Positions 13,263 to 23,031 of a DNA stretch of 64,000 nt are shown in pieces. The notes beneath the pieces were generated by a model. The model was not told the origin of the DNA and did not search any database. It saw only the letters and a list, made by a program, of their open reading frames with translations. Made by a program: the position numbers and the translations under genes. Positions within the stretch are counted from its first letter, which is position 1. Every line of letters starts with the position of its first letter. This DNA is from Gracilaria gracilis (Eukaryota; Rhodophyta; Florideophyceae; Gracilariales; Gracilariaceae): positions 1 to 64,000 of the forward strand of contig JARGSG010000072.1 of the NCBI GenBank assembly GCA_030374805.1. The letters are read 5' to 3'.

Positions 13263-15028
13263 TTGAGGTTAGCAAATGTAAAGCCATATTCAAAAAGCGC
13301 GCGCTTTTCTTGTTCGAACGATACATATTCCAACCCGACAGCTCAGCGGAGCGGACGCGCACAATGGAAACTGTTCCAACTATCCACAATGCACTCTCGA
13401 TATGCAATTCTGCAGACCGCCGTGTTCGAGCGCTTTGACAAAAATGCATCATGGCAGGCGTTATCCGAACAGCACTCCATGAGTTTGGGAATGCTTCGGC
13501 GGGCATATACGTCTTGGGCACGAACGTTTCCAGCCTCGCAACCACTCCACCCTGAGGATATTCATCTGAAGCGGACTTCAATGGGCAGACCGACACTGTT
13601 GACTCCTGATGAAGAGAACACGATTGCAGAACTAGTTCTTTAGTATGCAGAGAACAATACACCTCTTAAAAGACAGAGAATACGTGACCTAGTTGAAGAT
13701 TACGTCTCACTTCTCCCAAAAGAAAGGCAAGCAAAGATCACTTTCTTCCACAAACGTCCGTCCAACAATTGGGTTACCTCGTTTCTAAAACGGAACGACC
13801 TTCACGTACAACATGTACAAATGATGGAAGACAAAAGAGTGAACGCTGTAACGCCGGTAAACATGACCGAACACATCTCGAGAGTGCAGGCCGCAATCAA
13901 ACGCTATCACATAACAGATCCTCGCTACATATTCAATACTGATCAATCCGGGGCCTCGTTCGAAAAAATGAAAGGCCGAAGCCTTCGGAAGGGTATTGGC
14001 GCTGCAGGTGCTCGTTTAGTCCAAAAGTCACTCTCTGCAAAAGGTAACTTGGACAGAGTAACACTAATGTCAGTTGTCTCTGCCAGCGGTTTGGCTTACA
14101 AACCTGTTGTTGTATTCCCAGGAAAGTTAGCCCAATACCGCCGCGTTCGCGGTGAGATCCAGTCTTTGCATTCCGTACTACTTCCATGTTATTTGTTCCA
14201 ACGTAACCCACCTGGTGCTGACACGGAAACCGTATTTGGATAGGCTAAAGGTTTTCTCGAAGAGACGAAAGAACCTCGAAGAAGAAACCAGAAACTACTC
14301 TTGCTGTTTGACGGATATGGTTCACACGTTCAGTACAAGACTTTGAAATTGTTGAAAGAAAACAATTTCATTGTTATTGCCCTTCCTGGCCATACCTCTC
14401 ACATCAGCCAGCCGTTGAATAAGAGTGTTTTCAGTTCATATTAATGTTATTTGCAGCATGATTTGCACAAAGCAGCCCGACAGAAGCAAAAGCTGAACGC
14501 ATTCAACGTAGGACAATGCATAAGTAATGCGTACTCTTGCTCACACACTGTGCCAAACATTCGCTCCGGTTTTCATAAGACTGGGGTTTGGGATATGGAA
14601 TTGATGCAGCCGAATTTTGCTTCACTGGAAACGTATATGATCGAGTCCAACGGTAAGAGAGTTGACCCGTTACTGTCCAGGAATTGCTTCAGGCATTTGA
14701 GAAAAGGCACCGTACTTTGTTGCAAAATGCAGCGTTGGAGGAAGAAGGCCATGTTTGGATCCATACAACTGCTGGCGCGCATTTGACATCTGGGGTTGTT
14801 TTAGAGACGCTGGTGCAACGAAAAGCAGCTCATCGAGCCAAGAGAAGAGAGGCAGCAATACGTTAAATTGATTTAGCGTATAAAAAACCAAAGGCTGATA
14901 TTAACCGCCTTGTTCAGTTGGCGCCAAAGAGGAGCATCAAATGTAAGCGTTTTGTTCAAACTAGTAGGGCACGTAGGGACCTGCGTCGAGCTAGGGCGAG
15001 TGGTGTTGTGATTGATGGAACGCTGTAA
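13263..15028 (+). pseudogene. Pogo/Tigger (CENP-B-like) DDE transposase, decayed
   Basis: The open frame from 13,263 (best ATG 13,389) reads through into sequence typical of the DDE_1 superfamily used by pogo/Tigger transposons and CENP-B relatives. An N-terminal helix-turn-helix region is followed by a GRPTLLTPDEE segment and then an FNTDQSG motif near 13,935 supplying the first catalytic Asp. Next come LLLLFDGYGSHV near 14,300 with the second Asp and LPGHTSHISQPLN near 14,385, where families normally have QPLD, so the third acidic residue is Asn here. In-frame stops interrupt it at 13,641, 14,241, 14,442 and 14,864. One frame change occurs near 14,680, where the reading resumes as QELLQAFEKRH in the frame ending at 15,028. 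Few frameshifts relative to stops suggest modest age. No complete element ends were found. Confidence 0.85.
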
Positions 15029-15683
15029 AAAACCGTTCAAGCACAGGTCAATTCAAGTGTTTGAACGCATTGAACGGACATGTGCGCTGCAAGGCGCATA
15101 TTTATTGTTTATTTTAGGGGATCTCGCTTTTTGAGCCGTTTGAAGCAGTCGCTTTGTTTCTATATAGCGTACGACGTAAACAACAACTTGTTTATTCTTT
15201 GGTACCAATGATTAGAGAGCGTGTGTTCTACACCCTTGAGGAGTTAGGAGCCAGTTGGCCAAAGAGTTTCAGAGATAGAGCCAGTTTATTGAATCGCGTC
15301 CCGCAGATTTTGGTAACTTGCCGACTCATGGTTTGGACATATACTGTGGCCATGAATTTCAATTATATGTGAGCACCCAGATTTGCGTTTACGCAGTGTA
15401 GCCTCGTACCGGTACCAACGGTACCGGGTGTAACCAACTTTCTCTTTTTGTGCGCGCGCACAAACGGCACGCTCACATACACGTGGCGAAATATAAGTGC
15501 GCTCAAAATGCGATTTGCATTTTCAGGAGCGACCCATTACGCACAGCCCCACGAGAACGTTGGTGGCACGACCGGACTAGACCATTTCTCTCTCTCTCGC
15601 TCTCTATGTGACTCATTCAAGCGCGGCTCTTCGTCCAACTGGTGCTCTGCACATCCCTCCTCATTCAGTGCAGATGTTTCAAG
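15029..15683. other. Intergenic region upstream of the kinase gene
   Basis: No gene supported. It includes a palindrome-rich stretch at about 15,408-15,430 (gtaccggtaccaacggtacc) and a ctctctctcgctctct pyrimidine tract near 15,585. The tract could belong to the promoter or 5' leader of the following gene. Confidence 0.4.
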
Positions 15684-17117
15684 ATGGAGCATGCGATGCA
15701 GAATATAGAGCATTGTATACCAGAGCATGAGGAACACAGATATGTCGCAGTACTACGATCTTCGGGAAAGTTTCTCGTTTTGAAGAAATCAGGTTCAAAC
15801 AAGCTTACTCTCCCAGAAGTTCATTTCGACTGCACTCCTATCACGTCGGTGGAATTTCTATTTGAACTACGAAAGAGTCTTGAATTAGATGGCGATTTGC
15901 ACATCATTGAAGAACAGCGCTTTTACTCCGACGAGAACGACGGTTCCATTATCGCGTCCTTGGTTGTTGTGGAAGACACAAGTGGGATGCATATATCACG
16001 CAATCTCCAGAGTATTGAATGGAAACAATGTCCTCAGGTTTTGGAGCAAGTTTGTAAACATTCAGCAGTGTCAGATTTTCTTCAGTCGTTTCTTCATGAT
16101 CCATCTCTTTCTTCGCGAGCAAAACAAGACCTTCCTTGGTATGAAATTGGTTTCTATTCGAAAGTGCTGCCTAAGATAGAATCGATTCTGCGGGAAAAAT
16201 GTATTGCAATAACTGGTAGTTCAGAACAATTTCAGTTCTCATATCGCGCAGCGATATACAGGATTCGTACATCTAGAGGCCCTGTGTTCGTCAAGTTCGT
16301 GTCGAAGACGAACAAAGAGATTGCGAAGATGAATGGTATTATGCACATCGTCCCGCACACGAGGAGTTTCGTATTCCACTCAAGTTCGGAACTGAATTCA
16401 TTCTTCTGTTTCGATTTTGGGCTTTCAATGAACGACCTATGCTTTGTTCCGCAATGCAAAAAACCCGTCACTGGGTATGAGGATCAGCAGGTGGTTGCGT
16501 CGGAAATCCTAGATCAGTGGGCGTCTATACAGCAGAATTGTGTTTCTCGAATCGCAGACCTTACAGATGCAGAAATCCCCATCTATGATGATAAGTGGAT
16601 TCGTTGCGGGCTTGGACAACTTGAAACATACGTTGGCCAAGAGTGTGGCTCACTTGCACTCCAGGCTAGATTACGATCATGCTGTCGTTATGTAGATCAA
16701 ACCCTTTCGCTTTGGGAAAAGAAAGGCATTCCTTTTACAATTGTACACGGAGATCTGAATGAGACGAACGTTGCTCAGCCGCATGGTCCGGGTAGCTCGT
16801 ACCTTTTTTTCGACTGGGAGACAGCTTTCGTTGGACATCCGTTTCTTGATCTACTGGATATTGAGTACCATCCCTTGCACCGCGCTGATATGGCTTATCT
16901 AAAAAGCTGGGCAAGATATACTAACCTTGCTTTTAGCGAGGTTCTCGAGGTTGCGAAATGGACAAAACCGATGCAGTTTCTTGTGGCGGCAATTGCAGAA
17001 ATGCTTGAAGGCGTCGTTCCGACAGAAAGCCGAAAGAGGTTGGTACATATAAGTGTTGATGACTTCGTCGATTGTGTCGAAACGTTTAATGCAGGAGATG
17101 TAGAAAGTAAAGGATAA
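15684..17117 (+). CDS. APH-fold (aminoglycoside/choline kinase-like) phosphotransferase, 477 aa
   Basis: This is an uninterrupted single-exon frame starting at ATG 15,684. The frame is open slightly further upstream but without an ATG. The C-terminal half carries the signature of the aminoglycoside-phosphotransferase/choline-kinase fold. The catalytic loop is HGDLNETNV at about residues 355-363, with catalytic Asp and metal-ligand Asn. The DWE motif at about 377-379 replaces DFG of protein kinases. The upstream segment VFVKFVSK could provide the ATP-binding Lys. The N-terminal ~170 residues are not recognised. Such enzymes phosphorylate small molecules, sugars or antibiotics in the cytosol; the substrate here cannot be inferred. 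It lies between a dead pogo element and a dead recombinase gene and is the only ordinary-looking gene in the window. It could be fungal- or bacterial-like in origin, but nothing in the sequence proves transfer. Confidence 0.75.
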   Translation: MEHAMQNIEHCIPEHEEHRYVAVLRSSGKFLVLKKSGSNKLTLPEVHFDCTPITSVEFLFELRKSLELDGDLHIIEEQRFYSDENDGSIIASLVVVEDTSGMHISRNLQSIEWKQCPQVLEQVCKHSAVSDFLQSFLHDPSLSSRAKQDLPWYEIGFYSKVLPKIESILREKCIAITGSSEQFQFSYRAAIYRIRTSRGPVFVKFVSKTNKEIAKMNGIMHIVPHTRSFVFHSSSELNSFFCFDFGLSMNDLCFVPQCKKPVTGYEDQQVVASEILDQWASIQQNCVSRIADLTDAEIPIYDDKWIRCGLGQLETYVGQECGSLALQARLRSCCRYVDQTLSLWEKKGIPFTIVHGDLNETNVAQPHGPGSSYLFFDWETAFVGHPFLDLLDIEYHPLHRADMAYLKSWARYTNLAFSEVLEVAKWTKPMQFLVAAIAEMLEGVVPTESRKRLVHISVDDFVDCVETFNAGDVESKG

Positions 17118-17382
17118 TATGCATTTACTTGCGGTCACAAGGGGTCTCGGTTGAAACATTCAAATTCCTCACCGTCCAGCTCTTGATTCCCTGTTCCTGC
17201 TCTTCCCATAACATCAACGACCAACTCGGTCCCACGGCGCTCGGATCTCCGCCAGTTCTTGCGGCTCTCAAATTCTCTTCAGAACACCCTTGACCGTTCT
17301 CCTCCTCGTCCTCAACAACAGCAGACATATTCTTCACGTGTACTCCTCATTTCTATTCCGGCTAGAACGAATGAAGATGTAG

Positions 17383-19196
17383 TTAACCTGTGGAAGATTG
17401 GCGACGGAAGCTGAAGAGTTCTTCTTTCTTGAGCGAGCTTTTACAGCTACCGTGCATGTACTTCTCCAAGCAATGACAGAGCGAGAGCGGGTGCAAGCGT
17501 TTTGGTCCTTCAAGATTTGACAGCTCTGCGCTGTCTTTGCAGTTCGCAACGTGCAACTGACACGACAGCATGCGCATGATTTTGATATGTGTCGCGGGAA
17601 GCGAACGGGTAATCCAGTGCCATTTTCGGTAGGTTCCAACGCATGAAGCATGGAGCCAAGAATGACATATCATAGTTGCAAGGGAATATTGTGCTTATCT
17701 GGCGATGTTGCAGGGTAATTTGCGGTCTAGCATAGTCATTGACGTCCATACCGACGATTCAGTAAAGTTTTTGCGAATCTCATTGAGCGCTAATGCAGGA
17801 AGAGCATACTATCGTAGTACCTTTGTACGCTGGCAGTGCATCAGAGGCAGCGTACATTTTAACGTCAGAAGGCGACGATACAAGAGTTCTTCGAATTCAT
17901 TTACTGTGCTGGAAGTATTCCTCACTTCGTGACTTACTGAGGGTGAAAGCCTTCAAGAAATGACACAACTTTTCTGTACCTTGGCTTGTATCTCCTTCTG
18001 TCAGTATGAAGAGCAGCTCTACAGACGAGTAATAAGCAATCTATCTTCTGGTGCACAGTCCTGTTCTCACAACAATCCACGAAGTACTCGAGAAACTCCT
18101 GTATGAGAGGTAGTTTGAAAATATTATCGAAGAGACAATCCTGTCTCCAGACTTCATGCTCCTCCGCAGAACGTCTCGCAACAACCCAACGAAGAAACTG
18201 GGAGACAGTCGTCGAAACACCCTTTATGTCCTTCTTCTTCATGAACTCAGTAGACCATTTCCTGGTGGAACACTGATATTGAAGAACTGCTCGTAGACCA
18301 TCACAGTTTGCTTCTGTCACGCCGATCCCATCGTAAGCAGACCTTCCTCGGCTGGCTTTCTTTCGAATCTTAAGGCGAGCTGTGTTACTGCAAAATATGC
18401 GCGGTTTCGTTTTCTTCAGATGCTTCATCCAAACGATCCAACAGGCTTGAGTAGTTGAAGGGACTTCTTCAACTTCATCTTCCGTATCACCCGTCAAATC
18501 CACTACATCAGATTTCGAATGAAACTCATCACTGCCTTTCACCTTGCCCTCTCTGCTTTTGTAACTTGTTTTCAGTGAACCCTGATCATCAGAGGAAGAT
18601 AGAGCGCCCGACGAAAACACATCATTATCTGGAAATCCCCATTCTGGATTCTGCTGAAGCGGATAGCGACGTTGGCGACGATCATATCCGGGGGGCCTGG
18701 GATATGATCTTTCATTCACTGAGCGATATCGTGGAAGCTTGGAGGCAACTCCCCTCACCTTCACCCGCTTGGGTTCGCAAATTCCTGTAGAAGACATCGA
18801 TTTTTGATCCGATGGCGCACAGTCCCGTAATAAACCTCCGTTTCTTGGCTGCACTTCTAAAGAATCATCGAAGCCAGAAGCGCGCCACCACTTGTTACGT
18901 GTAGAACGACAATGATGTTCAGGTACCTCTTTCAGTTCCTTCCTCCAGTGAGCCCCATAAAGCCGCAGAGATTCATGATCTGATGCAGCAGAATCCCCAA
19001 ACAACGAATCCTTTCTCTGCAACGCTTCTGCCGAACCATCTAGACTATCGCTTTGCGACCAGGATTCCTGACTCACCTTGTGACGCTTAGATTTGCAATC
19101 TCCATCACGTGCCTCCCTCAGTCTCTTAACCCCATGCGTCTTCGGTAATGAAAATGATTCACCATCCGATGAGAAACTGGTGCTGGGGTGTGCCAT
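17383..19196 (-). pseudogene. Tyrosine recombinase paralogue A (Crypton-like), decayed
   Basis: ATG at 19,196 (MAHPSTSFSSDGES). The frame is open for 420 codons to a TAA at 17,934-17,936. It contains a basic bipartite-type NLS (KRLREARDGDCKSKRHK), a charged linker, a SUMO-interaction-like VVDLTGDTEDE, and the core-binding domain with the family motif TVSQFLR. Paralogues B and C continue into a catalytic domain. Here that homology continues past the stop but broken across frames. The first piece is a CQRTKVL piece near 17,810-17,840, matching CQRRKLV in C and CQSRQLI in B. The second is a piece at 17,673-17,383 reading LPATHIKIMR and FSFRRQSST, matching LPYLKFHVKVIR and MDLRRSYAS in C. The terminal stop sits inside a GTAAGT that resembles a splice donor, so an intron is an alternative, but several further stops favour decay. 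The second-Arg piece is the best-supported part of the remnant. Confidence 0.6.
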
Positions 19197-19289
19197 AGTA
19201 GTTGCGGAAGGACAGTGAAAATGGCGGTTCGTGTCGTGGGTGGGGTCGTGGAGCAGCTCGGACTCATTCTTGCAGGCTTTTAAAGGGTA

Positions 19290-19350
19290 CAAGAGAGCGC
19301 CGGAAGAGCGGAGAGCGGAGAGCGGAGAGCGGGGAGCGGAGAATACGGGA
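19290..19350. repeat. 7-bp GA-rich microsatellite (gagcgga)n in recombinase leader
   Basis: A run of about six 7-base units (gagcgga/gagcggg) lies in the 5' leader upstream of the ATG of A. The same run occurs at 26,652-26,700 (copy B) and, inverted, at 29,293-29,340 (copy C). Confidence 0.8.
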
Positions 19351-19561
19351 GAGAACAGTTGCGTTGGCTGTGACCCCCGGGTCGTGTGATGCGAGTGCGT
19401 AATGACTTGGCACCCTGCGCACCTGATCCGCCCTCCCTTCGTTAACACCGACGACGATGATAGTTAGCAAACGGATGCGTCACCAAACAGTTGCGAAACC
19501 GCGCGGTATAGTAAGACGTCCAAAGCGCGCGGTGTAGTAAGACGTCCAAAGCGCGCCAGCT

Positions 19562-20240
19562 GGATGATTTGGCGTGCGTAAGACGTGCCGTCGGTATTAC
19601 GCCCAACTTCGGGTGTGCGTGACAGTCTGCGGACACGTCAAAAGTTTTACATGTAAATTCGTGTGAATGTGCGCAGTATCCGGCAGACACGCGCCGCTTG
19701 GTGTATTCTTAGAATAAATCCATCTGATGATCCCATTCAACGGGACCCATTGAGATCCATACCATGCTGAGTCGGTGCTTGCTCAGGCTGGTTCGTCGGA
19801 TGATTTGGCGTATGGGAGGCGCGCCGTCGGTATTACACGCAAATTCGGGTAAGTCTGAGAGTACGCTGACACGTCGAAACTTCTACATGTAAATTCGCGT
19901 GAATGTGCGCAGCATCTGGCAGACACGCGCCGCTTGGTGTATTCTAAGAATAAATCCATCTGATGATCCCATTCAACGGGACCCATTGAGATCCATACCA
20001 TGCTGAGTCGGTGCTTGCTCAGGCTGGTTCGTCGGATGATTTGGCGTATGGGAGGCGCGCCGTCGGTATTACACGCAAATTCGGGTAAGTCTGAGAGTAC
20101 GCTGACACGTCGAAACTTCTACATGTAAATTCGCGTGAATGTGCGCAGCATCTGGCAGACACGCGCCGCTTGGTGTATTCTAAGAATTAATCCATCTGAT
20201 GATCCCATTCAATGGTGACCCATTGAGATCCATACCATGC
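19562..20240. repeat. 236-bp tandem repeat, three units
   Basis: ggatgatttggcg recurs at 19,562, 19,798 and 20,034, a period of 236 bp. The first unit has diverged and the second and third are nearly identical. The duplicate block has only two units (26,914 and 27,150), so the array changed length after or during the duplication. The units sit between the divergent recombinase and NLS-protein genes. Confidence 0.9.
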
Positions 20241-20767
20241 TGTTCGCTGCGTCGGTGCGGGTACCGTTGGTACTCCGTCGGTGCTTGCTCAAGCCGGTTT
20301 GCGTCGGCTATATTTTAAAGCAAGCTGCGTCGGTGCTTGCTCAAGCCGGTTCGCGCCTGCTCATTGCGTGGCAGGATTCTTGGAAAGAGTTAGTCACGCT
20401 CCACAAGTACATTTTTGTTCGTAGCAGTGCTGGAGTCCAGAATGTCGCGAGGGCGATGGATCAATGGCGCTGAACGACGGTATCATGTTGCGGGTGCGGC
20501 TGAGAGTTACAAAAGGACTTCGTTTACAAATACATTCGCTGGGAGAGAGAGATGCAACTTTGTGGGTGTGACCACAAACCAGACGCACATTCGCGTTGAT
20601 CCGGCAAATCGTGACAACAAGCAGATTTAACTAAACCGTAAATGTATCCGAGTGTTTGGTTTGTGGTCGCCCGGCGTATGGATGCCTGTACTTAAGCCGA
20701 ACTCGGACGGAAATGGGGCGTATTTGGCATATTGTGTTGTTTACGAACCCAGCTTGGTTTCCCAACC

Positions 20768-21337
20768 ATGAGTTTAGAATCACTCTTTCGTGCATTGACT
20801 TTGAATTCCAACGCCAAGGAAGATAAGTCTCCGCTGCTCATCGTTGAAAGCGAGCTGTTGACGTTAGAACCAAATATGAGTTTGGAATCTCCTACATTCA
20901 GTGGTGTTTGCCAAGCTTATGAAGACGATGAGAATATTGCTCGTGATAGCATTGTGGGTGATGCTTGCTTTACAAGCGGCCAGGGGCCTTTTGGTTTGAA
21001 CACAAGTGCCTGTGGCTGGGCTACTGGTGGGGCTGATGGCGGAGCTGATGGCGGGGCTGATGGCCCTCTTTTATTGCCAGATGAGGGTTTTTTCGGGGAA
21101 GACGGTGTGCCTGGATTCGAAAGTGCCGCACAAGTAACTGAGAAACGCGGCCGTAAGAGGCCTTGCAAATGGGACAGCGAGCAGAGCCCAAAACGCCGTA
21201 AGCTTCGCGAATGGGAATGGCAGTTCGCTTCTCTCGCCGCAGCCGTTGCGACGAAGCGATTGAGGGCTGCGATGAAGTGTAGACAGATGCGCCCTCTGCA
21301 TGACGTCCAAGCTCAGACGAAGTTGTACAGGATGTGA
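20768..21337 (+). CDS. Small acidic/basic nuclear protein with bipartite NLS, copy 1 (189 aa)
   Basis: ATG 20,768 (MSLESLFRAL). The protein has an acidic, Ser/Leu-rich N-terminal half with an internal echo of its own start (MSLESPTF). A Gly-Ala-Asp repeat (GGADGGADGGADG) follows at about residues 87-99. A strongly basic stretch (KRGRKRPCK and SPKRRKLRE, about 128-150) then looks like a bipartite nuclear localisation signal. No known family was recognised. The acidic-plus-basic layout would fit a small transcription or chromatin factor, but that is inference. It is transcribed away from recombinase A, with the repeat-rich spacer and several copies of gcgtcggtgcttgctcaa between them. The same sequence is present unchanged at 27,884-28,453, so it travels with the recombinase 5' region. 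Confidence 0.55.
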   Translation: MSLESLFRALTLNSNAKEDKSPLLIVESELLTLEPNMSLESPTFSGVCQAYEDDENIARDSIVGDACFTSGQGPFGLNTSACGWATGGADGGADGGADGPLLLPDEGFFGEDGVPGFESAAQVTEKRGRKRPCKWDSEQSPKRRKLREWEWQFASLAAAVATKRLRAAMKCRQMRPLHDVQAQTKLYRM

Positions 21338-21830
21338 AAATCAGGTTCTCTTGAAGTGTTCTGAACGCTGTTCATTTTGGACCGAAGTTGTATGAGCATC
21401 CCGGCGCGCTGACTGGTCACAAGGGCGCCTGTGGCCCATGCCATTCTTTCCAGCTCAGTTGGCTTTTCCTGTGCTGTTTTCTTCCTCTCCCACGTTTTCT
21501 TCTTATCACGTAGTTTGCGCCGCAATGTCAACAAACCTTCGAACGAACTCAATTCGAACGGAGCAGGGCCTCCTTAGGTATGCGTAAAATTCAGTTCGTT
21601 CGTTCGTTCGAACTTCCCAAGCAGAACCCTGCGATTTGAATGAAGTTCATCAAAAGCACCAGCTTGAATGAGAGCGGCGATTGCTCTCTTGTTCAGTACT
21701 CGCATGTTAACATGGCTCATTAACTCTACCATGCTTCTGAAAGACTCCCCCGTATCTCGCTCGCCAATAAGGGCCTGACTAAAGACGAACCTACTGTTTG
21801 TACAGCTTCAAAACCGAAGCGTATGAAACT

Positions 21831-21974
21831 TGTACCATCTTGACGATGAACAGTGAAGCCAAGCCCTGACGTGTTCACGAATGGAGGAAGAATGCGAACT
21901 TTGAGCATCTTTGCATCGGTCCAGTAACAGACTAGCTTCTCAGACTGTTAGATGTCAAGAGGCTCGCAGAATAT
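21831..21974. other. Short spacer
   Basis: Unique sequence between the duplicated block and the dnaE-like fragment. No feature supported. Confidence 0.4.
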
Positions 21975-22510
21975 TTAAGAGGTAAACAACTTCTCAGATA
22001 CGCTTTCTGAGATCCCTCTCTCACCTGCACCCTTTACGAACCTCGGGCATTCTTTCTCCCATTCCTTCAGCTCTTTCTTTTCCATGGATCGACGTAGAAT
22101 GTCCGCTTGACCCAGGCTGTAGCCGGCAAGAACTCGAGCGATACGCATGATTCGTTCCTGGTACACTATGATACCATAAGTCTCCTTAAGTATAGGCCCC
22201 AGAATCGGATGGTCATATTCAATAGGTTCCAACCCCTGCTTTCGACGAATAAACTTTGGAATCAAACCAGCATCTAGTGGACCAGGTCTGTGAAAGGCAA
22301 GAATCGAAGACACATCTTCTAGCGATGTAGGTCTACGCTTTCGAACAATGCTACGCGTACCAGAGGATGCATATAATTGAAAGATGCCATCCAATTCTCC
22401 TTCTGATAGTAATCTGTACGTATTCTTCGAGAGGAAGCGCAACAACAAAAACGTCAAGATCCTGATCAATGCTTTGTTCCTGCCCCCCTTCATTGATAAA
22501 GTCGAAGGCC
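21975..22510 (-). pseudogene. dnaE: Fragment of bacterial-type DNA polymerase III alpha subunit (DnaE)
   Basis: The minus-strand translation matches the palm/fingers part of DnaE. It reads TYRLLSEGELDGIFQL, then FHRPGPLDAGLIPKFIRRK, then HPILGPILKETYGIIVYQER and RVLAGYSLGQADILRRSMEKK, ending FVKGAGERGISE. These are the family's standard GVFQLES, RPGPL, LKETYGVIVYQEQ and GYSLGxADxLRRAMGKK blocks. The frame ends at a TAA at 21,975, before the expected FAGYGFNKSH block. Upstream the homology shifts frame near 22,425, where LDVFVVALPLE sits in another frame. It is thus a broken internal piece of about 170 codons of a roughly 1,100-residue protein. Eukaryotic nuclear genomes do not normally encode DnaE, and red-algal plastids are not known to. 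Bacterial transfer, a phage or plasmid source, or assembly contamination are all possible. It sits between two recombinase copies. Confidence 0.85.
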
Positions 22511-23031
22511 TTCTCAGTGCTCCTTGCAACGGTGGTGTAGTCTCCTCTCAGTGTTGCATGTCTACAACGGTAGCGTTACTAGCCAATGCAATTTTTCTTG
22601 TCAAAACCACAAGTATCAGTGCAAAATCTTCCGCGCATCACCACGACATGACACGACCCTTAGCGTCGCGTTAGCCGCAGCAGTACCCACGCGACGGAGA
22701 TTTGACTGTCACTGCTGTGAGCTGGAGGACTGTCCGTTCAAGGCTTAAAGTTCAAGCCTCAAGAAGGCAAGAACGTGGTACCCAGTCACAGGGTTCGTTC
22801 CCCTGCAAAGCGGCGGCACATTGCTTTACTAGACATTCCCGGCTCTGCGTGAATGTCCCAATATACCATCGGAGCGAAGCCGTTGTTGTTGAGATCGTGT
22901 TGCAGGTTGTTGAGTCTTTAGCAAACCCACTTGTACAAGGCATTAGCATACAAGTTTCATAAAAGAAATATATTCTAATTTTTTCAAATCCCTGGCGATG
23001 GCACCGTCACCCAAACACTTCGTGCCCTTGA
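22511..23031. other. Spacer without supported gene
   Basis: Only short chance frames. A tRNA-like T-arm resemblance near 22,785 was examined and rejected. Confidence 0.4.

Larger units (their letters stand above)
19082..21830. repeat. Segmental duplication copy 1 (pairs with 26,434-28,945)
   Basis: This block is nearly identical to 26,434-28,945. Offsets are 7,352 bp before about 19,700 and 7,116 bp after about 20,230; the 236-bp difference is one extra tandem unit here. It holds the first coding segment and promoter side of recombinase A, a repeat-rich spacer and the small NLS-protein gene. Identity on the recombinase side stops just after a GTGAGT on the minus strand. The other end is near 21,830, after gtatgaaacttg. 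Confidence 0.9.

Noticed and set aside
17125-17337. Separate small acidic protein on the minus strand
   Set aside because: Lies in the decayed 3' end of recombinase A and lacks any support as an independent gene.
22750-22820. tRNA-like T-arm (cagggttcgttcccctg)
   Set aside because: No matching acceptor, D or anticodon arms upstream, and the loop lacks the invariant A.
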